Source: Bacillota bacterium (GTDB lineage: Bacteria; Bacillota; Clostridia; Christensenellales; UMGS416). Taken from it: DNA of 64,000 nucleotides. Location: contig JAEWRW010000047.1 in assembly GCA_023398815.1 (NCBI GenBank), positions 22,014-86,013 on the forward strand. Reading direction: 5' to 3'. The position numbers were made by a program, and so were the translations under genes. The notes under the pieces are model-generated. The model was not told the origin of the DNA. It worked only from the letters and a program-made list of their open reading frames with translations, and did no database searches. Below, in pieces: positions 17,531-26,226 of this stretch. Numbering within the stretch: the first letter of the stretch is position 1; each line of letters starts with the position of its first letter.

Positions 17531-18262
17531 TCATGGGTACACCTGCTTGTGGGCGATGAGAGTGGTGCCGCCGTCGGCGGTCAGCGTCTCGCCGGTCACG
17601 TGCTTGGCCATGTCGCTGGCCAGGTAGAGGGCGGCGTTGGCGACTTCCTCCGCCCCCAGACGGCGGGGCAGCACCTGCGTCTCGGCCCAGAAGGCATCGG
17701 GGTGTTCGTCGTCCAGGAAACTGGCGCTGTAGAGCAGGCAGTTGGAGCGGACGTCGAACTTGCAGTAGTCCATGGCGATGGCCTTGGAGAGAGCCGCCAC
17801 CGCGCCGGAACCGGCAGCCGTGGCTGACACGCCGGGCACCACATACCGGGCGTAGACCGGCAGCACGTGCACGAACGCGCCGTGACGGCGCTCCATCATG
17901 CCAGCTGCCGCCAGCTGGACGGTGCGCAGCACGGCTTCCGGCCCGCGGGCCAGGGCGTTCCATGCGTCGGCTTCGTCGCCGTCAGCGGCCAGGGCGGGGT
18001 GGTGGGCGGCAAACACCGTCACCACCACATCGATGTGGCCAAGGTGGGCAAGGGCCGCCTGTCCGGCGCGTTCCATGCCCTCGCCGTCGCTGGCCTCTGC
18101 CGCAAACAGCGGGCAACCGGGCACACTGGTGTCATCCGCGCCGCCCAGCAGCGCCACGCGGGCCCCCTGGGCGGCAAAGAGAGCCGCCACCGCCCGCCGC
18201 AGCGGGCCACCGTCGCCGGCGATGAGGGCGGTTTTTTCATTGAGTAGTGCAGAGTAACGCAC
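17531..18262 (-). CDS. Degenerate SDR-like protein lacking catalytic Tyr/Lys
   Basis: The 243-residue protein aligns end to end with the neighbouring SDRs (AALFAAQGARVAL, AIAMDYCKFDVRSN, LYLASDMAKHVTGETLTADGG). Where they have YAASK it has TAAGS (T148, S152). The cofactor loop is GDGGPLRR instead of a glycine-rich TGxxxGxG, and NNAG is replaced by VFAAHHP. It is therefore probably not an oxidoreductase. Intact length, good codon pattern and tight operon position argue against a decaying pseudogene; a structural or regulatory partner of an active SDR is an inference. The start at 18262 is preceded by AGGGAGGCGGAACTG. Confidence 0.75.
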   Translation of the reverse strand: MRYSALLNEKTALIAGDGGPLRRAVAALFAAQGARVALLGGADDTSVPGCPLFAAEASDGEGMERAGQAALAHLGHIDVVVTVFAAHHPALAADGDEADAWNALARGPEAVLRTVQLAAAGMMERRHGAFVHVLPVYARYVVPGVSATAAGSGAVAALSKAIAMDYCKFDVRSNCLLYSASFLDDEHPDAFWAETQVLPRRLGAEEVANAALYLASDMAKHVTGETLTADGGTTLIAHKQVYP

Positions 18263-18280
18263 AGTTCCGCCTCCCTTTCG

Positions 18281-19861
18281 CTAGCGTTCGCGGCTGTAGG
18301 CCACGCCGTGGCCGGCCAGCACGCCGTTGACCCGGCCGCCGCGCAGGGCGACCTTGCCGTTGACCAGCACGTATTCGATGCCGGTCGGGAGCTGTATGGG
18401 GTTGGCGAACGTGGCATTCTCCCGCGCCGTTGCACCATCCAGCACCACGATGTCGGCGAGTTTGCCCGGGGCGATCTCCCCGCGGTCCTTCAGGCCGAAC
18501 GTCTTGGCCGGCAGGTAGGAGGTGCGGTTGGCAAAGGTCTCCCAGGGCAGGCCATTCTCCCGCGCGATGCGCAGGAACTTGGCAAACGCCCCATAGGCTC
18601 GGGGGTGGGGGAAGGCATGGCAGGCGATGCCGTCGCTGCCCACCATGTAGTAAGGCTTGCTCAGAAGCTTGGCGAAGTCACGGTGCAGTGCCTCGTGCAG
18701 CGCCGGGTCGTCGATGTCGCCGCCCCGGTAGCCGACTTCCAGGTTTTCCTCCGCCAGCAGCTCGCAGAGCATTTGGGGGATATCCTGGCCCCGTTCCCGC
18801 GCCACCACGCCAAAACCCCGCCCGATGTACTGGGGGTTGCGCGGCAGGTGGGTAAACGTGTCGTCGTCGGCAAAGCGCATGTGGGCTCGCATCCAGTCGA
18901 TGATTTGCTGCCGGCTGGCTGCGTGGTGCAGCCGGTCACAGGCTGCCTGCCAGCCGCCCTCCACTGCCCAGGGGGGCATGAAGTAGACGCCGTAACCGCT
19001 GCCGGTGTGGAAGGGGTACATCTCCACCGTCACGCGGATGCCTTCGGCCAGTGCGGCCTCGATGGGCGCGCAAACGGCTTCCACCTGGCCCACGTTGTGG
19101 GGCCCGGTGCGGTAGTGGGAGAAGTGCAGCCGGCAGCCCGAGCGCCGGGCGATCTCAATGGCCTCGGCCACCGGGTCGAACCGCTCGCCACGGTAGACCG
19201 TGCGCAGGTGGATGGAGAACGGCGCGTCCCACTCCGCCGCGACCTTGCAGAGCTCGACGAGCTCCTCGGTGTCGGCGTAGGAGCAGGGGTAGTAGCTGAG
19301 GCCCGTGGAGAAGCCCACCGCCCCTTCCGCAAAGCCCTGACGCATCAGGTCCTTGGCGCGGTCGAGGAAGTAGCCCCGCAGCGGAACGTCGTGGAAACCG
19401 ACCGTCTCCAGCCGGAGAGCGCCGTGGGGCACTTGCACGCAGGCGTTGGGCCCGGTGCGGTCAAACTTTTTGAGGTAGCCCGCCACGGTGGTGAAGTCGG
19501 CCAGGCCCTCGTCCAGCGGGCCATTCAAGCCCTGCAGGTACCGGCTGTAATCCACGAGGTTGTGGCGGGAGAGCGGCGCGTAGGACAGGCCATCCGGCCC
19601 GGTGATGAGCGTCGTCACGCCCTGGGAAAGGGACATGACGTGCTGACGGTTGTGCAGGAGATAGACGTCCTCGTGGCAGTGGGTATCGATGAACCCAGGC
19701 ATCAGCACCAGCCCGCGGGCGTCAATGACCTCCCGCGCCCCAGCCGTGTCCAGGACCCCGACGGCGACGATGTAGCCGCCCTCCACGCCAACGTCGGCCA
19801 CGCGGCCCGGGTTCCCGGTGCCGTCGTAGACGGTGGCACCTTGAATCAGTACTTCATACAT
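18281..19861 (-). CDS. D-aminoacylase / N-acyl-D-amino-acid deacylase family amidohydrolase
   Basis: The 526-residue protein belongs to the amidohydrolase superfamily: N-terminal beta-sandwich (VLIQGATVYDGTG), metal motif DTHCHED (H61, H63, D65), later GFSTGLSYYP, and a C-terminal VGSDG aspartate with YLPAKTFGLKDRG. D-aminoacylases deacylate N-acyl-D-amino acids; relatives act on N-acetyl-D-glucosamine-derived acids or D-hydantoins. In a cluster with SDR, lactonase and PLP lyase genes it would plausibly remove an N-acyl group before deamination. Upstream GGAAGGAACTGCCGTT provides a ribosome site. The 18-nt gap to the next gene supports one operon. Confidence 0.85.
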   Translation of the reverse strand: MYEVLIQGATVYDGTGNPGRVADVGVEGGYIVAVGVLDTAGAREVIDARGLVLMPGFIDTHCHEDVYLLHNRQHVMSLSQGVTTLITGPDGLSYAPLSRHNLVDYSRYLQGLNGPLDEGLADFTTVAGYLKKFDRTGPNACVQVPHGALRLETVGFHDVPLRGYFLDRAKDLMRQGFAEGAVGFSTGLSYYPCSYADTEELVELCKVAAEWDAPFSIHLRTVYRGERFDPVAEAIEIARRSGCRLHFSHYRTGPHNVGQVEAVCAPIEAALAEGIRVTVEMYPFHTGSGYGVYFMPPWAVEGGWQAACDRLHHAASRQQIIDWMRAHMRFADDDTFTHLPRNPQYIGRGFGVVARERGQDIPQMLCELLAEENLEVGYRGGDIDDPALHEALHRDFAKLLSKPYYMVGSDGIACHAFPHPRAYGAFAKFLRIARENGLPWETFANRTSYLPAKTFGLKDRGEIAPGKLADIVVLDGATARENATFANPIQLPTGIEYVLVNGKVALRGGRVNGVLAGHGVAYSRER

Positions 19862-19898
19862 AACGGCAGTTCCTTCCGGTGATGGGGTCGGGTGAGTT

Positions 19899-20366
19899 TC
19901 AGCTCTTCAGCTTGATGATCATGTCGATGACCATGGGGACGTTGTCGGTGTGATTGCCGCAGCCCATGGCGGCGCGGGCATGCTGCCCCCGGTGGCCGAA
20001 GGCCGACGTGAACACATCGGAGAAGCCGTTGGCCACCGCCGGCATGCCGTAGAAGTCGCCGCCGCTGTTTACCAGGGCCAGGGCCTTCACGAAGTAGTCG
20101 ATGCGGTCAAGGTCGCCGATGGCGTCCTTCAGGGTGGCCAGCATGCTGAGAGCCGCCAGACGGCCCGCCTCGTAGGCGTCGTCGGGGGTCAGCTCCACGC
20201 CGATGCGGCCCTGCATCAGCGCCTTGCCGTTCTGGTCGAAGGGCCCGTGGCCGGAGATGTACAGAAGGTCCCGGTACCGGCGCACCTTCAGCACCCCTTT
20301 GCCCTTGCGGTCGATGCTGTCGATCTGGATGCCCATCTGTTCGAGTTTCTGTTCGGCGATGCCCAT
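19899..20366 (-). CDS. RidA (YjgF/YER057c/UK114) family protein, paralog 3
   Basis: The third RidA-family protein of the operon has 155 residues, with DLLYISGHGPFDQNG and C-terminal QHARAAMGCGN that keeps the arginine. I start at 20366 (MGIAEQKLEQ), because GGAGGG lies 9 nt upstream; a TTG two codons earlier is poorly spaced. It sits 30 nt after the SDR-PLP fusion gene, as paralogs 2 and 1 follow the separate PLP gene. This repeated pairing of PLP enzyme with RidA supports an enamine-producing reaction. Confidence 0.85.
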   Translation of the reverse strand: MGIAEQKLEQMGIQIDSIDRKGKGVLKVRRYRDLLYISGHGPFDQNGKALMQGRIGVELTPDDAYEAGRLAALSMLATLKDAIGDLDRIDYFVKALALVNSGGDFYGMPAVANGFSDVFTSAFGHRGQHARAAMGCGNHTDNVPMVIDMIIKLKS

Positions 20367-20396
20367 TTGCAAATCCCTCCTGTTTGGTTGTTGTGC

Positions 20397-22427
20397 TTAT
20401 TGTTTGCCCAGTTTGCGGGCGTACTCGATGGTGTAGTCGACCACGATGTCCAGTTCGGACGGCTCGAGGTTCAGCGGGTTGATGGTGATGGAGTTGGCGT
20501 CCCGCCGTGCGCCCACCAGGATGCCGGGTTCACCGGCTTTGAGCGCTGCTGCCAGTTCCTCGGCCGACGCGCCGTTGGTGAGGACGGCCTCCACCCAGTG
20601 GTAGGTCTGGCCCGTCGGGCCGGGCCACAGCTTGACGCAGCGGAACATGCCCGATGCCGTCAACTCGTTCATGATGTACTCGCAGCTGTCGTCGATGTAT
20701 TTCTGCCGCGCTTCCACCACGCCGTCTGCCAAGAAGTGCTTGACCGCCGTGTAGACCCCGGCGATCTCCTCCCGTCCGGCCTTGGAGGAGCGGCCCACGC
20801 CTTGGTTGGGTGGGGCGATCATGGCAAAGCCGTCGATCAGGGCCTTCCGGCCCACGACCAGGCCACCCTGCTGGGGCCCGCGCAGGCCCTTGCCGCCGCT
20901 GAAGAGCGCCAGGTCAGCCCCGCACTCCTGGGTGTAGTGCCACAGGTTCTCCTTGGGCGGCAGCTGGGCCGCGCCATCCACGATGACGTACACGCCACGC
21001 TCGTGGGCGATGCGCACCACGTCAGCAAGGGGCAGACCCCGGGCGGCGAAGTAGTGGGTGTCGAAGTAGACAATGGCGGCCGTGCGGTCGGTGATGGCGG
21101 CGGTGAGTTCCTCGGCGGTCGTCATCTCCGGGCTGCCAATCTCAATGAGCTTGGCACCGCTGACCTTGATGGCGAAGTCATAGCTGTTGCGGTGGCCGGC
21201 CATCACCAGGATCTCGTTCTTCATGCCGGTGGTGTCGGGCAGTTGCTTGAGCAGAGCCTGGTTGGCCCCGCCGGCCATGCACACCGCAGAGGACAGCAGG
21301 ATGCCCGCCGACGCGCCGCAGGTGATGTAGGCGGCCTCGTTGTGAGTCAGGCGTGCCAGTTCCTCGCCGACACGGCGCTGCAGCTGGGCCAGCTCCACAA
21401 ACTCGTGGGCCGCCTCGCGCATGGCGTCCAGGGTCGGCTGCTCCATGCGGGAGCCACCGATGACCGACATGGTGTCCCAGGCGTTGATGTAGGTTTTTAC
21501 GCCCAATTCCTTGTACACGTCCATGGGTTCATTTCCTCCGTGTTGTCTGAATTCCCTTTCCTTGCGCAGGTACCCGACGCGCTTACTGAGCGGGATCCCG
21601 GCGGGGTAAAGGTAATCGTCAATTTTGTGGATCTGCAGGGCCGAACCGCCATCCACCAGCAGGGAGCAGCCGGTGATGGCGCTCGACATGTCGCTGGCGA
21701 AGAAGAGGTGGGCGTCGGCGATGTCGTCGACCATGCCTTCCAGGGGCAGGGGGTTGACGGCAGTCTGCAGCGAGCGCTTGCGGTCCTGGGGGGAGAGCCG
21801 CTCGTGGAAGGGCCGCGCCAGTGAGGAATACACCCCGCCGGGCAGCACCGTGTTCACACGGATGCCGTCCTTGCCGTGCTCCAGGGCCAGCAGCCGCGCC
21901 AGTGCGTTGATGGCCCCCTTGCTGGCCGCGTAGCTGGAGAAGAGGTGGATCGTCGCCACCGAGTGGATGGACGAGGTGAACAGCACGCTGCCGCTGTGCT
22001 GGGCCACCATGCCCGGCAGGAAAAACCGACACAGCTGGGTGGCGCTGCGCACGTTTACGCTCATCACCCGCTCGAAGCTTTCGTCCTTTAGCTCCCCCAG
22101 GTACTCGCGGATGTTGATGCCCACGTTGTTGTCTAGGATGTCCAGCCCGCCGAAGCGCTCCTGTACCGCCTGGCACAGGGCGTCGATGTCCTCGGGCAGC
22201 CCGGTGTCGGTGCGCAGGAAGAAGCACCGGGGGTCAATGGCCTGCAGTTCCCGCGCGGTCTGGAGGCCTTCTTCCACCACAATGTCGGCGATGGCGACTA
22301 CCGCGCCGTGCTTGGCAAAGGTCAGGGCGATCTCCCGCCCGATGCCCTGGGCGCCGCCGGTGACCAGAGCACGTTTGCCCTCCAGCAGACGGTCGTAGTG
22401 GATTGGTTTGATGGCTTCCTCACTCAT
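20397..22427 (-). CDS. In-frame fusion: SDR oxidoreductase + SelA/DgaE-like PLP enzyme
   Basis: One uninterrupted 676-residue frame. The N-terminal half is an SDR with TGGAQGIG (23-30), NNVG (100-103) and Y166-AAS-K170. After a linker of about 30 residues, the C-terminal half from M302 (MDVYKELGVKTYINAWD) is a SelA/DgaE-like PLP enzyme with VIVDGAAQLPP and lysine in FSGGKGLRGPQ. The same two activities are separate overlapping genes at 14727-16723. GGAGG at 21535-21539 lies 10 nt before the internal ATG (21524), so the PLP half may also be made alone. A recently lost stop codon or a sequencing error cannot be excluded. The start at 22427 follows AAGGAGGGG. Confidence 0.8.
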   Translation of the reverse strand: MSEEAIKPIHYDRLLEGKRALVTGGAQGIGREIALTFAKHGAVVAIADIVVEEGLQTARELQAIDPRCFFLRTDTGLPEDIDALCQAVQERFGGLDILDNNVGINIREYLGELKDESFERVMSVNVRSATQLCRFFLPGMVAQHSGSVLFTSSIHSVATIHLFSSYAASKGAINALARLLALEHGKDGIRVNTVLPGGVYSSLARPFHERLSPQDRKRSLQTAVNPLPLEGMVDDIADAHLFFASDMSSAITGCSLLVDGGSALQIHKIDDYLYPAGIPLSKRVGYLRKEREFRQHGGNEPMDVYKELGVKTYINAWDTMSVIGGSRMEQPTLDAMREAAHEFVELAQLQRRVGEELARLTHNEAAYITCGASAGILLSSAVCMAGGANQALLKQLPDTTGMKNEILVMAGHRNSYDFAIKVSGAKLIEIGSPEMTTAEELTAAITDRTAAIVYFDTHYFAARGLPLADVVRIAHERGVYVIVDGAAQLPPKENLWHYTQECGADLALFSGGKGLRGPQQGGLVVGRKALIDGFAMIAPPNQGVGRSSKAGREEIAGVYTAVKHFLADGVVEARQKYIDDSCEYIMNELTASGMFRCVKLWPGPTGQTYHWVEAVLTNGASAEELAAALKAGEPGILVGARRDANSITINPLNLEPSELDIVVDYTIEYARKLGKQ

Positions 22428-23463
22428 GGGGGTTCCCCTCCTTCCCGTCAAAGCAAATGCAGGTGGGCGTGGGGGCAGGCGCGTCGCCCACCGGCGTCAG
22501 AGCCCCGTCGCCCGGGTGGAAGCGCAGCACCGACAGGGTGCTGCCACGCTGGTTGGCGCACAGTACAAAGCGACCATCGGGGCTGAAGGCCATGTCCCGT
22601 GGGAAGTTGCCGCCGCAGTCAAACCAGCGCAGGGCACCCAGCAGGCCATTGGCTTCCACTTGGAACACGGCGATGGCGTTCTGCCCGCGGTTGCCCACCA
22701 GCAGGAACCGACCGTCGGGCGACAGGCGGATGGGCCCGCAGTAGCTCGTTTCGTTCCAGCCCGCCGGCAGGGCATCCATGCGCTGCACGAGGTTCAGTTC
22801 GCCCCCAAGGACAGCGTAGACCAGCACATGGTTATCGAGCTCACAGCAGACGTAGAGGAATCGGCCATCAGCGGCAAGCACCCCGTGGCGGGGGCCAGCG
22901 CCTGTCGGTGCCTCCACGGCCCTTGTGCGGGCGGTGTTCGCGGTGTCACCAGCGGGGAATAGGAACAGCCGATCCATGCCCATGTCCATGACGCACAGCT
23001 GCGCACCGGGCAGGGGGAGAGTCTGATGGAAGTGAGAGGTGACCCCAGTGGGGGCACAGGGCAGGTCACTGGCCCGGGTGGTGGCCGCCGGTTGCAGGCT
23101 GCCGTCGGGTGCCAGGGGCAGGGCCGCCAGCGCGCCGGAGAAGCACGCCGCGTACACCACGCCATCGTGCCCCAGCAGATGGCAGGGCCCCGGCGCGCCG
23201 GTGGGCTGGGCGTTGAGGAACCGCAGGTTCACACCCTCCACGGCGTAGGCTGCCACGGCCCCGCTGGTCTCGCCCTGCCATTGGGCGACCTCCAGCACGG
23301 CGTAGAGCCGGCTGCCGTCCTCATTTGTGATGACATGGCTGGGGTTGAGCACGGGCGTGACGCCGACCGGCGTCAAACCGCCGTCGTCCCCCAGCAGGAA
23401 GGTGAGAATGCCCGTTGCGCCGTCGTTGGTGCAGGTGCCGATTCGAACTGTGGTGGCAGGCAT
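22420..23463 (-). CDS. Lactonase family beta-propeller protein (6-phosphogluconolactonase-like, YbhE type)
   Basis: The 347-residue protein is built of repeated propeller strands (SPDGRFLLVGNRGQNAIAVF, SPDGRFVLCANQRGSTL) with the family's PRHGVLAADGRFLYV and GNFPRDMAFSPD signatures. Members hydrolyse sugar lactones such as 6-phosphogluconolactone or act on related esters. In this operon it would open the lactone formed when an SDR oxidises a sugar. The start at 23463 (MPATTVRIGTC) is supported by GGAGG 8 nt upstream. The gene overlaps the fusion gene start by 8 nt. Confidence 0.8.
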   Translation of the reverse strand: MPATTVRIGTCTNDGATGILTFLLGDDGGLTPVGVTPVLNPSHVITNEDGSRLYAVLEVAQWQGETSGAVAAYAVEGVNLRFLNAQPTGAPGPCHLLGHDGVVYAACFSGALAALPLAPDGSLQPAATTRASDLPCAPTGVTSHFHQTLPLPGAQLCVMDMGMDRLFLFPAGDTANTARTRAVEAPTGAGPRHGVLAADGRFLYVCCELDNHVLVYAVLGGELNLVQRMDALPAGWNETSYCGPIRLSPDGRFLLVGNRGQNAIAVFQVEANGLLGALRWFDCGGNFPRDMAFSPDGRFVLCANQRGSTLSVLRFHPGDGALTPVGDAPAPTPTCICFDGKEGNPHE

Positions 23464-23558
23464 GGCACGTCCTCCGCAGAGCAAGGTTGCCGGGTGACCC
23501 CGGTGTGGCAATGGCGGCAATCTGCCGCTGAAGTTGTAATTAACACCGTATTACGGCG

Positions 23559-24695
23559 TTAATCCCCACTGAGTACGTCAAAAATCGCGTTGTCAAACAC
23601 CGTAGCCGCCCCGCCGGTGATGCCCGGGCAGGGGTTGACCGGCGGCGACACCCGCGTGCCTGGCAGGCCCGCCGCCTCGAAGCCGGCGTTCAAGCGCCGG
23701 TAGAGCACGTCGCCCAGTACCTCTGGCACGATGCCGGCCAGCACAAAGTCGGGCACATCCAGCGCCACCGAGAGGTTGGCCATGAGCAGCGTGAGCGGCC
23801 CGGCCAGATAATCGGCAATGCCCGCACGGCTTTCCTCATCCAGCGGCATGGCGCGGTGGATGTCGATGCCGAAGCGCTGGCGGATGGCGTTGAGGTTGAC
23901 CACCTGCTCCATGCGGCGGGGCGGCAGGCCGGTCTGCGGCAGTTCGGTCAGCATCTCGCCCACCTCGCCGGTGCGGCCGCGGGCCCCGCGGCGCAGGGTG
24001 CCATCCAGCACGATGCCGCCGCCCAGCCCCGTGCCCAGCGACAGGTACACGAGGTCGTTGACCTCACCCTGCTGCCGGCGGCGGAAGAGCTCGCCCACGC
24101 AGGCCAGGTTGACGTCGTTCTCCAGAAAGTAGGGGAGGCCGACGGCACCGGTGAAGTCTGGGAACAGTTCGGCAAAGGAACGACTTTCGTTGAGCCCCAT
24201 GTTGTAATATTGCACGATGCTGGCAGAATCGGGGTCGATGATGCCGGGGAACCCGATACCCACGCCCAGGATGGGGGACTGCTGGTTGCGTTCGCACATC
24301 TGGCGGATGAGGGCCGCGGCTTCCTTAAGATCGGGCAGGCCATCGCGCCAGGCCACGTTCATGGCGGCCTGTTCAATGAGGTCGCCGTTCATGTTGACCA
24401 ACCCCACGCAGGCGTACTGGCCCTCAAAGAGCAACCCAATGGCACGATAGGCCTCGGGGTTGAAGCGCAGCAGCTTCCCCTTGCGGCCCGGCGCGCTGCC
24501 GTTGGGGCGGTCGGCAGTCTCCTGCACGATGCCCTTGGCCATGAGGAAGTCAATGATCTTGATGGCGGTGGGGAAGGACATGCCCGTATGGGTGCAGATG
24601 GAGGCACGCGTCAGCACCCCATGCCGGCGAAAGAGGTCGAGCACCACCCGCCGGTTTTGCGATTTGATGTAAGCTGGGAGATAGGAATCAGTCAT
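23559..24695 (-). CDS. ROK family transcriptional regulator
   Basis: The 378-residue protein has an N-terminal winged helix (LFRRHGVLTRASICTHTGMSFPTAIKIIDFL split over two helices) followed by a ROK domain with LGVGIGFPG and YLSLGTGLGGGIV. The Cys-rich zinc motif typical of NagC/Mlc (CxCGxxGCxE) is replaced by LPQTGLPPRRME, without cysteine. It is the first gene of the leftward operon and is divergent from the MFS gene, so it probably controls both arms by sensing a sugar-like inducer. GGGAGAATGCT precedes the ATG. Two near-identical 15-bp palindromic sites lie in the divergent promoter region. Confidence 0.88.
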   Translation of the reverse strand: MTDSYLPAYIKSQNRRVVLDLFRRHGVLTRASICTHTGMSFPTAIKIIDFLMAKGIVQETADRPNGSAPGRKGKLLRFNPEAYRAIGLLFEGQYACVGLVNMNGDLIEQAAMNVAWRDGLPDLKEAAALIRQMCERNQQSPILGVGIGFPGIIDPDSASIVQYYNMGLNESRSFAELFPDFTGAVGLPYFLENDVNLACVGELFRRRQQGEVNDLVYLSLGTGLGGGIVLDGTLRRGARGRTGEVGEMLTELPQTGLPPRRMEQVVNLNAIRQRFGIDIHRAMPLDEESRAGIADYLAGPLTLLMANLSVALDVPDFVLAGIVPEVLGDVLYRRLNAGFEAAGLPGTRVSPPVNPCPGITGGAATVFDNAIFDVLSGD

Positions 24696-24713
24696 AGCAT
24701 TCTCCCGAGTAAT

Positions 24714-24728
24714 ATTAAATGAAGTTTA
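24714..24728. promoter_or_regulatory. Candidate ROK operator, site 1
   Basis: ATTAAATGAAGTTTA contains the inverted repeat TAAA-N5-TTTA and lies 19 nt upstream of the ROK gene start, so it would serve autoregulation. It matches site 2 at 13 of 15 positions. Confidence 0.5.
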
Positions 24729-24812
24729 TTTTCAACTTGTGTATTGGAAGGGGGCTTTAGGGGGCATTTGACGACTTCCCCGCCCAAACGGTGCCAGTAT
24801 AGCACATCGGCC

Positions 24813-24841
24813 TTGCGCCTTCAATGCTTCCATGGTAATAT
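24813..24841 (+). promoter_or_regulatory. Predicted promoter of MFS-glycosidase arm
   Basis: TTGCGC (24813-24818) and TAATAT (24836-24841) are spaced by 17 nt, about 85 nt before the MFS start. Confidence 0.5.
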
Positions 24842-24852
24842 CGGGATGAATT

Positions 24853-24867
24853 ATTAAAGAAAGTTTA
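24853..24867. promoter_or_regulatory. Candidate ROK operator, site 2
   Basis: ATTAAAGAAAGTTTA (TAAA-N5-TTTA palindrome) lies 11 nt downstream of the predicted -10 box of the MFS promoter, a roadblock position. The AT-rich palindrome stands out in a GC-rich background. Confidence 0.5.
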
Positions 24868-24925
24868 GCAAGCCTGCTGCGGGTGCTGACCATGATGGCC
24901 CGGTGCGGGGGATGGGGCGATTGTG

Positions 24926-26134
24926 ATGAAACAGAGCGAAACCGGCTTTCCCGTGCGGTTTTTTGTCTTCTACGTGGTGTACTACTCCTTTCAGGCCATC
25001 TACAATTCCTTTACCAACCTGTACCTGAAGAGCATCGGCTTCAACCAGGCGCAGATCGGCATGGCCGTATCCATCGCCACGGCGACACTGCTCTTGATCC
25101 AACCCCTGTGGGGGCTGGCCAGCGACCGCGCCCGGTACAAGAACACGGTGTTCAAGATTTTGCTGCTGTCGGCAGCGGCGGCGGTGATGCTCTACCCGTT
25201 GGCGCAGCAGTATTGGGGCCTGCCCAATGCCTCGCCCTACGTGAAGTATTGGCTGCTGCTGGGGGTGACGGCGATTTTCTCGGCCGTGTTCAGCCCCATC
25301 TCCCCCCTGCAAGATACCATCACTCTGGAACATCTGGAGGGCAAGCGGTGGGATTTCGGGCAGATTCGCCTGGGCGGCACGTTGGGCTATGCCTTCACCG
25401 TGCTGCTGACGGGTTGGCTGTTGCACGACAATTACTCCGTCATCTTCCCGGTCATCGGCATGGGGCTGCTGGTGTGCTTTGGGCTCTCGTTCCTGCTGCC
25501 GAAGGTCTCCGGCCACCGGCACGGCGCCCAGCGGGCCCCCATCCGCAAGATCTTCGCCAACGAGGCCATGCTTTGCCTTATCTTCTTCAACCTCGTCTAC
25601 TCGCTGTGCTCCAGCCTGTATTATAACTTCTATCCCATCTACTTCAGCGGCCTGCCTGGCGTGACCAGCACCCACATCGGCGCGCTCATGTTTGCCAGCG
25701 CCATTGCGGAGGTGCCCTTTCTCTTCTTTGCCAGCAAGTTCGTGGGGCGCTTCGGCATCCCCAAGATGCTGGTGGCGTCGGGGCTCATCACGTCGGTGCG
25801 CTGGCTGCTGCTCTTCCTGCTGCACAACCCCATCGCCATCATCGGCACCAATCTGCTGCACGGGCTGGGGTTTGTGGTCGTTAACTACTGCCTGGCGGTG
25901 TACATCAACACCAGCGTGCCCCGGGAACTGCGCGCCACCGGCCAGACGATGATGGCCATGCTGGCGGCCATCTTCTCGCGACTCATCTTTGGCTACCTGG
26001 GTGGCTTGGCGGCCGACTGGCTGGGCGCGGGGCGCTTGATGCTCTTCTCGGCGGTGGTGATGGCGGCGGGCACGGTGGCCTTCGCGCTGTGGTTCCGCTC
26101 CATCAACCGCAAGGCTGCAGCAATCACCGTCTGA
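24926..26134 (+). CDS. MFS transporter, LacY/nucleoside:H+ symporter-like
   Basis: The 402-residue membrane protein has about 12 predicted transmembrane segments, the sequence GFNQAQIGMAVSIATATLLLI and a GLASDRARYK loop of the MFS motif A type. It belongs to the sugar/nucleoside:proton symporter-like MFS subgroup. The ATG at 24926 follows GGGGATGGGGCG; a GTG directly before it would add one residue. It is divergent from the ROK regulator and 92 nt upstream of the glycosidase gene, so it is the likely importer of the island's substrate. Confidence 0.82.
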   Translation: MKQSETGFPVRFFVFYVVYYSFQAIYNSFTNLYLKSIGFNQAQIGMAVSIATATLLLIQPLWGLASDRARYKNTVFKILLLSAAAAVMLYPLAQQYWGLPNASPYVKYWLLLGVTAIFSAVFSPISPLQDTITLEHLEGKRWDFGQIRLGGTLGYAFTVLLTGWLLHDNYSVIFPVIGMGLLVCFGLSFLLPKVSGHRHGAQRAPIRKIFANEAMLCLIFFNLVYSLCSSLYYNFYPIYFSGLPGVTSTHIGALMFASAIAEVPFLFFASKFVGRFGIPKMLVASGLITSVRWLLLFLLHNPIAIIGTNLLHGLGFVVVNYCLAVYINTSVPRELRATGQTMMAMLAAIFSRLIFGYLGGLAADWLGAGRLMLFSAVVMAAGTVAFALWFRSINRKAAAITV

Positions 26135-26150
26135 CCAGGCGCAAACCGCC

Positions 26151-26179
26151 TTTACAGCCCCGGCAGGCCGTGCGATAAT
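26151..26179 (+). promoter_or_regulatory. Predicted promoter of GH38-like gene
   Basis: TTTACA (26151-26156), 17-nt spacer, GATAAT (26174-26179), 47 nt before the ATG. It would allow the glycosidase gene to be expressed apart from the transporter. Confidence 0.45.
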
Positions 26180-26226
26180 GAGGCCGTCAAACGCACATAA
26201 TCTCCCTTCTTGAAAAGGAGTTACCC

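Noticed and set aside
17520..17963. N-terminal extension of SDR paralog 2
   Set aside because: Composition of a shadow frame over the next SDR gene; GGAGG points to the ATG at 17519.
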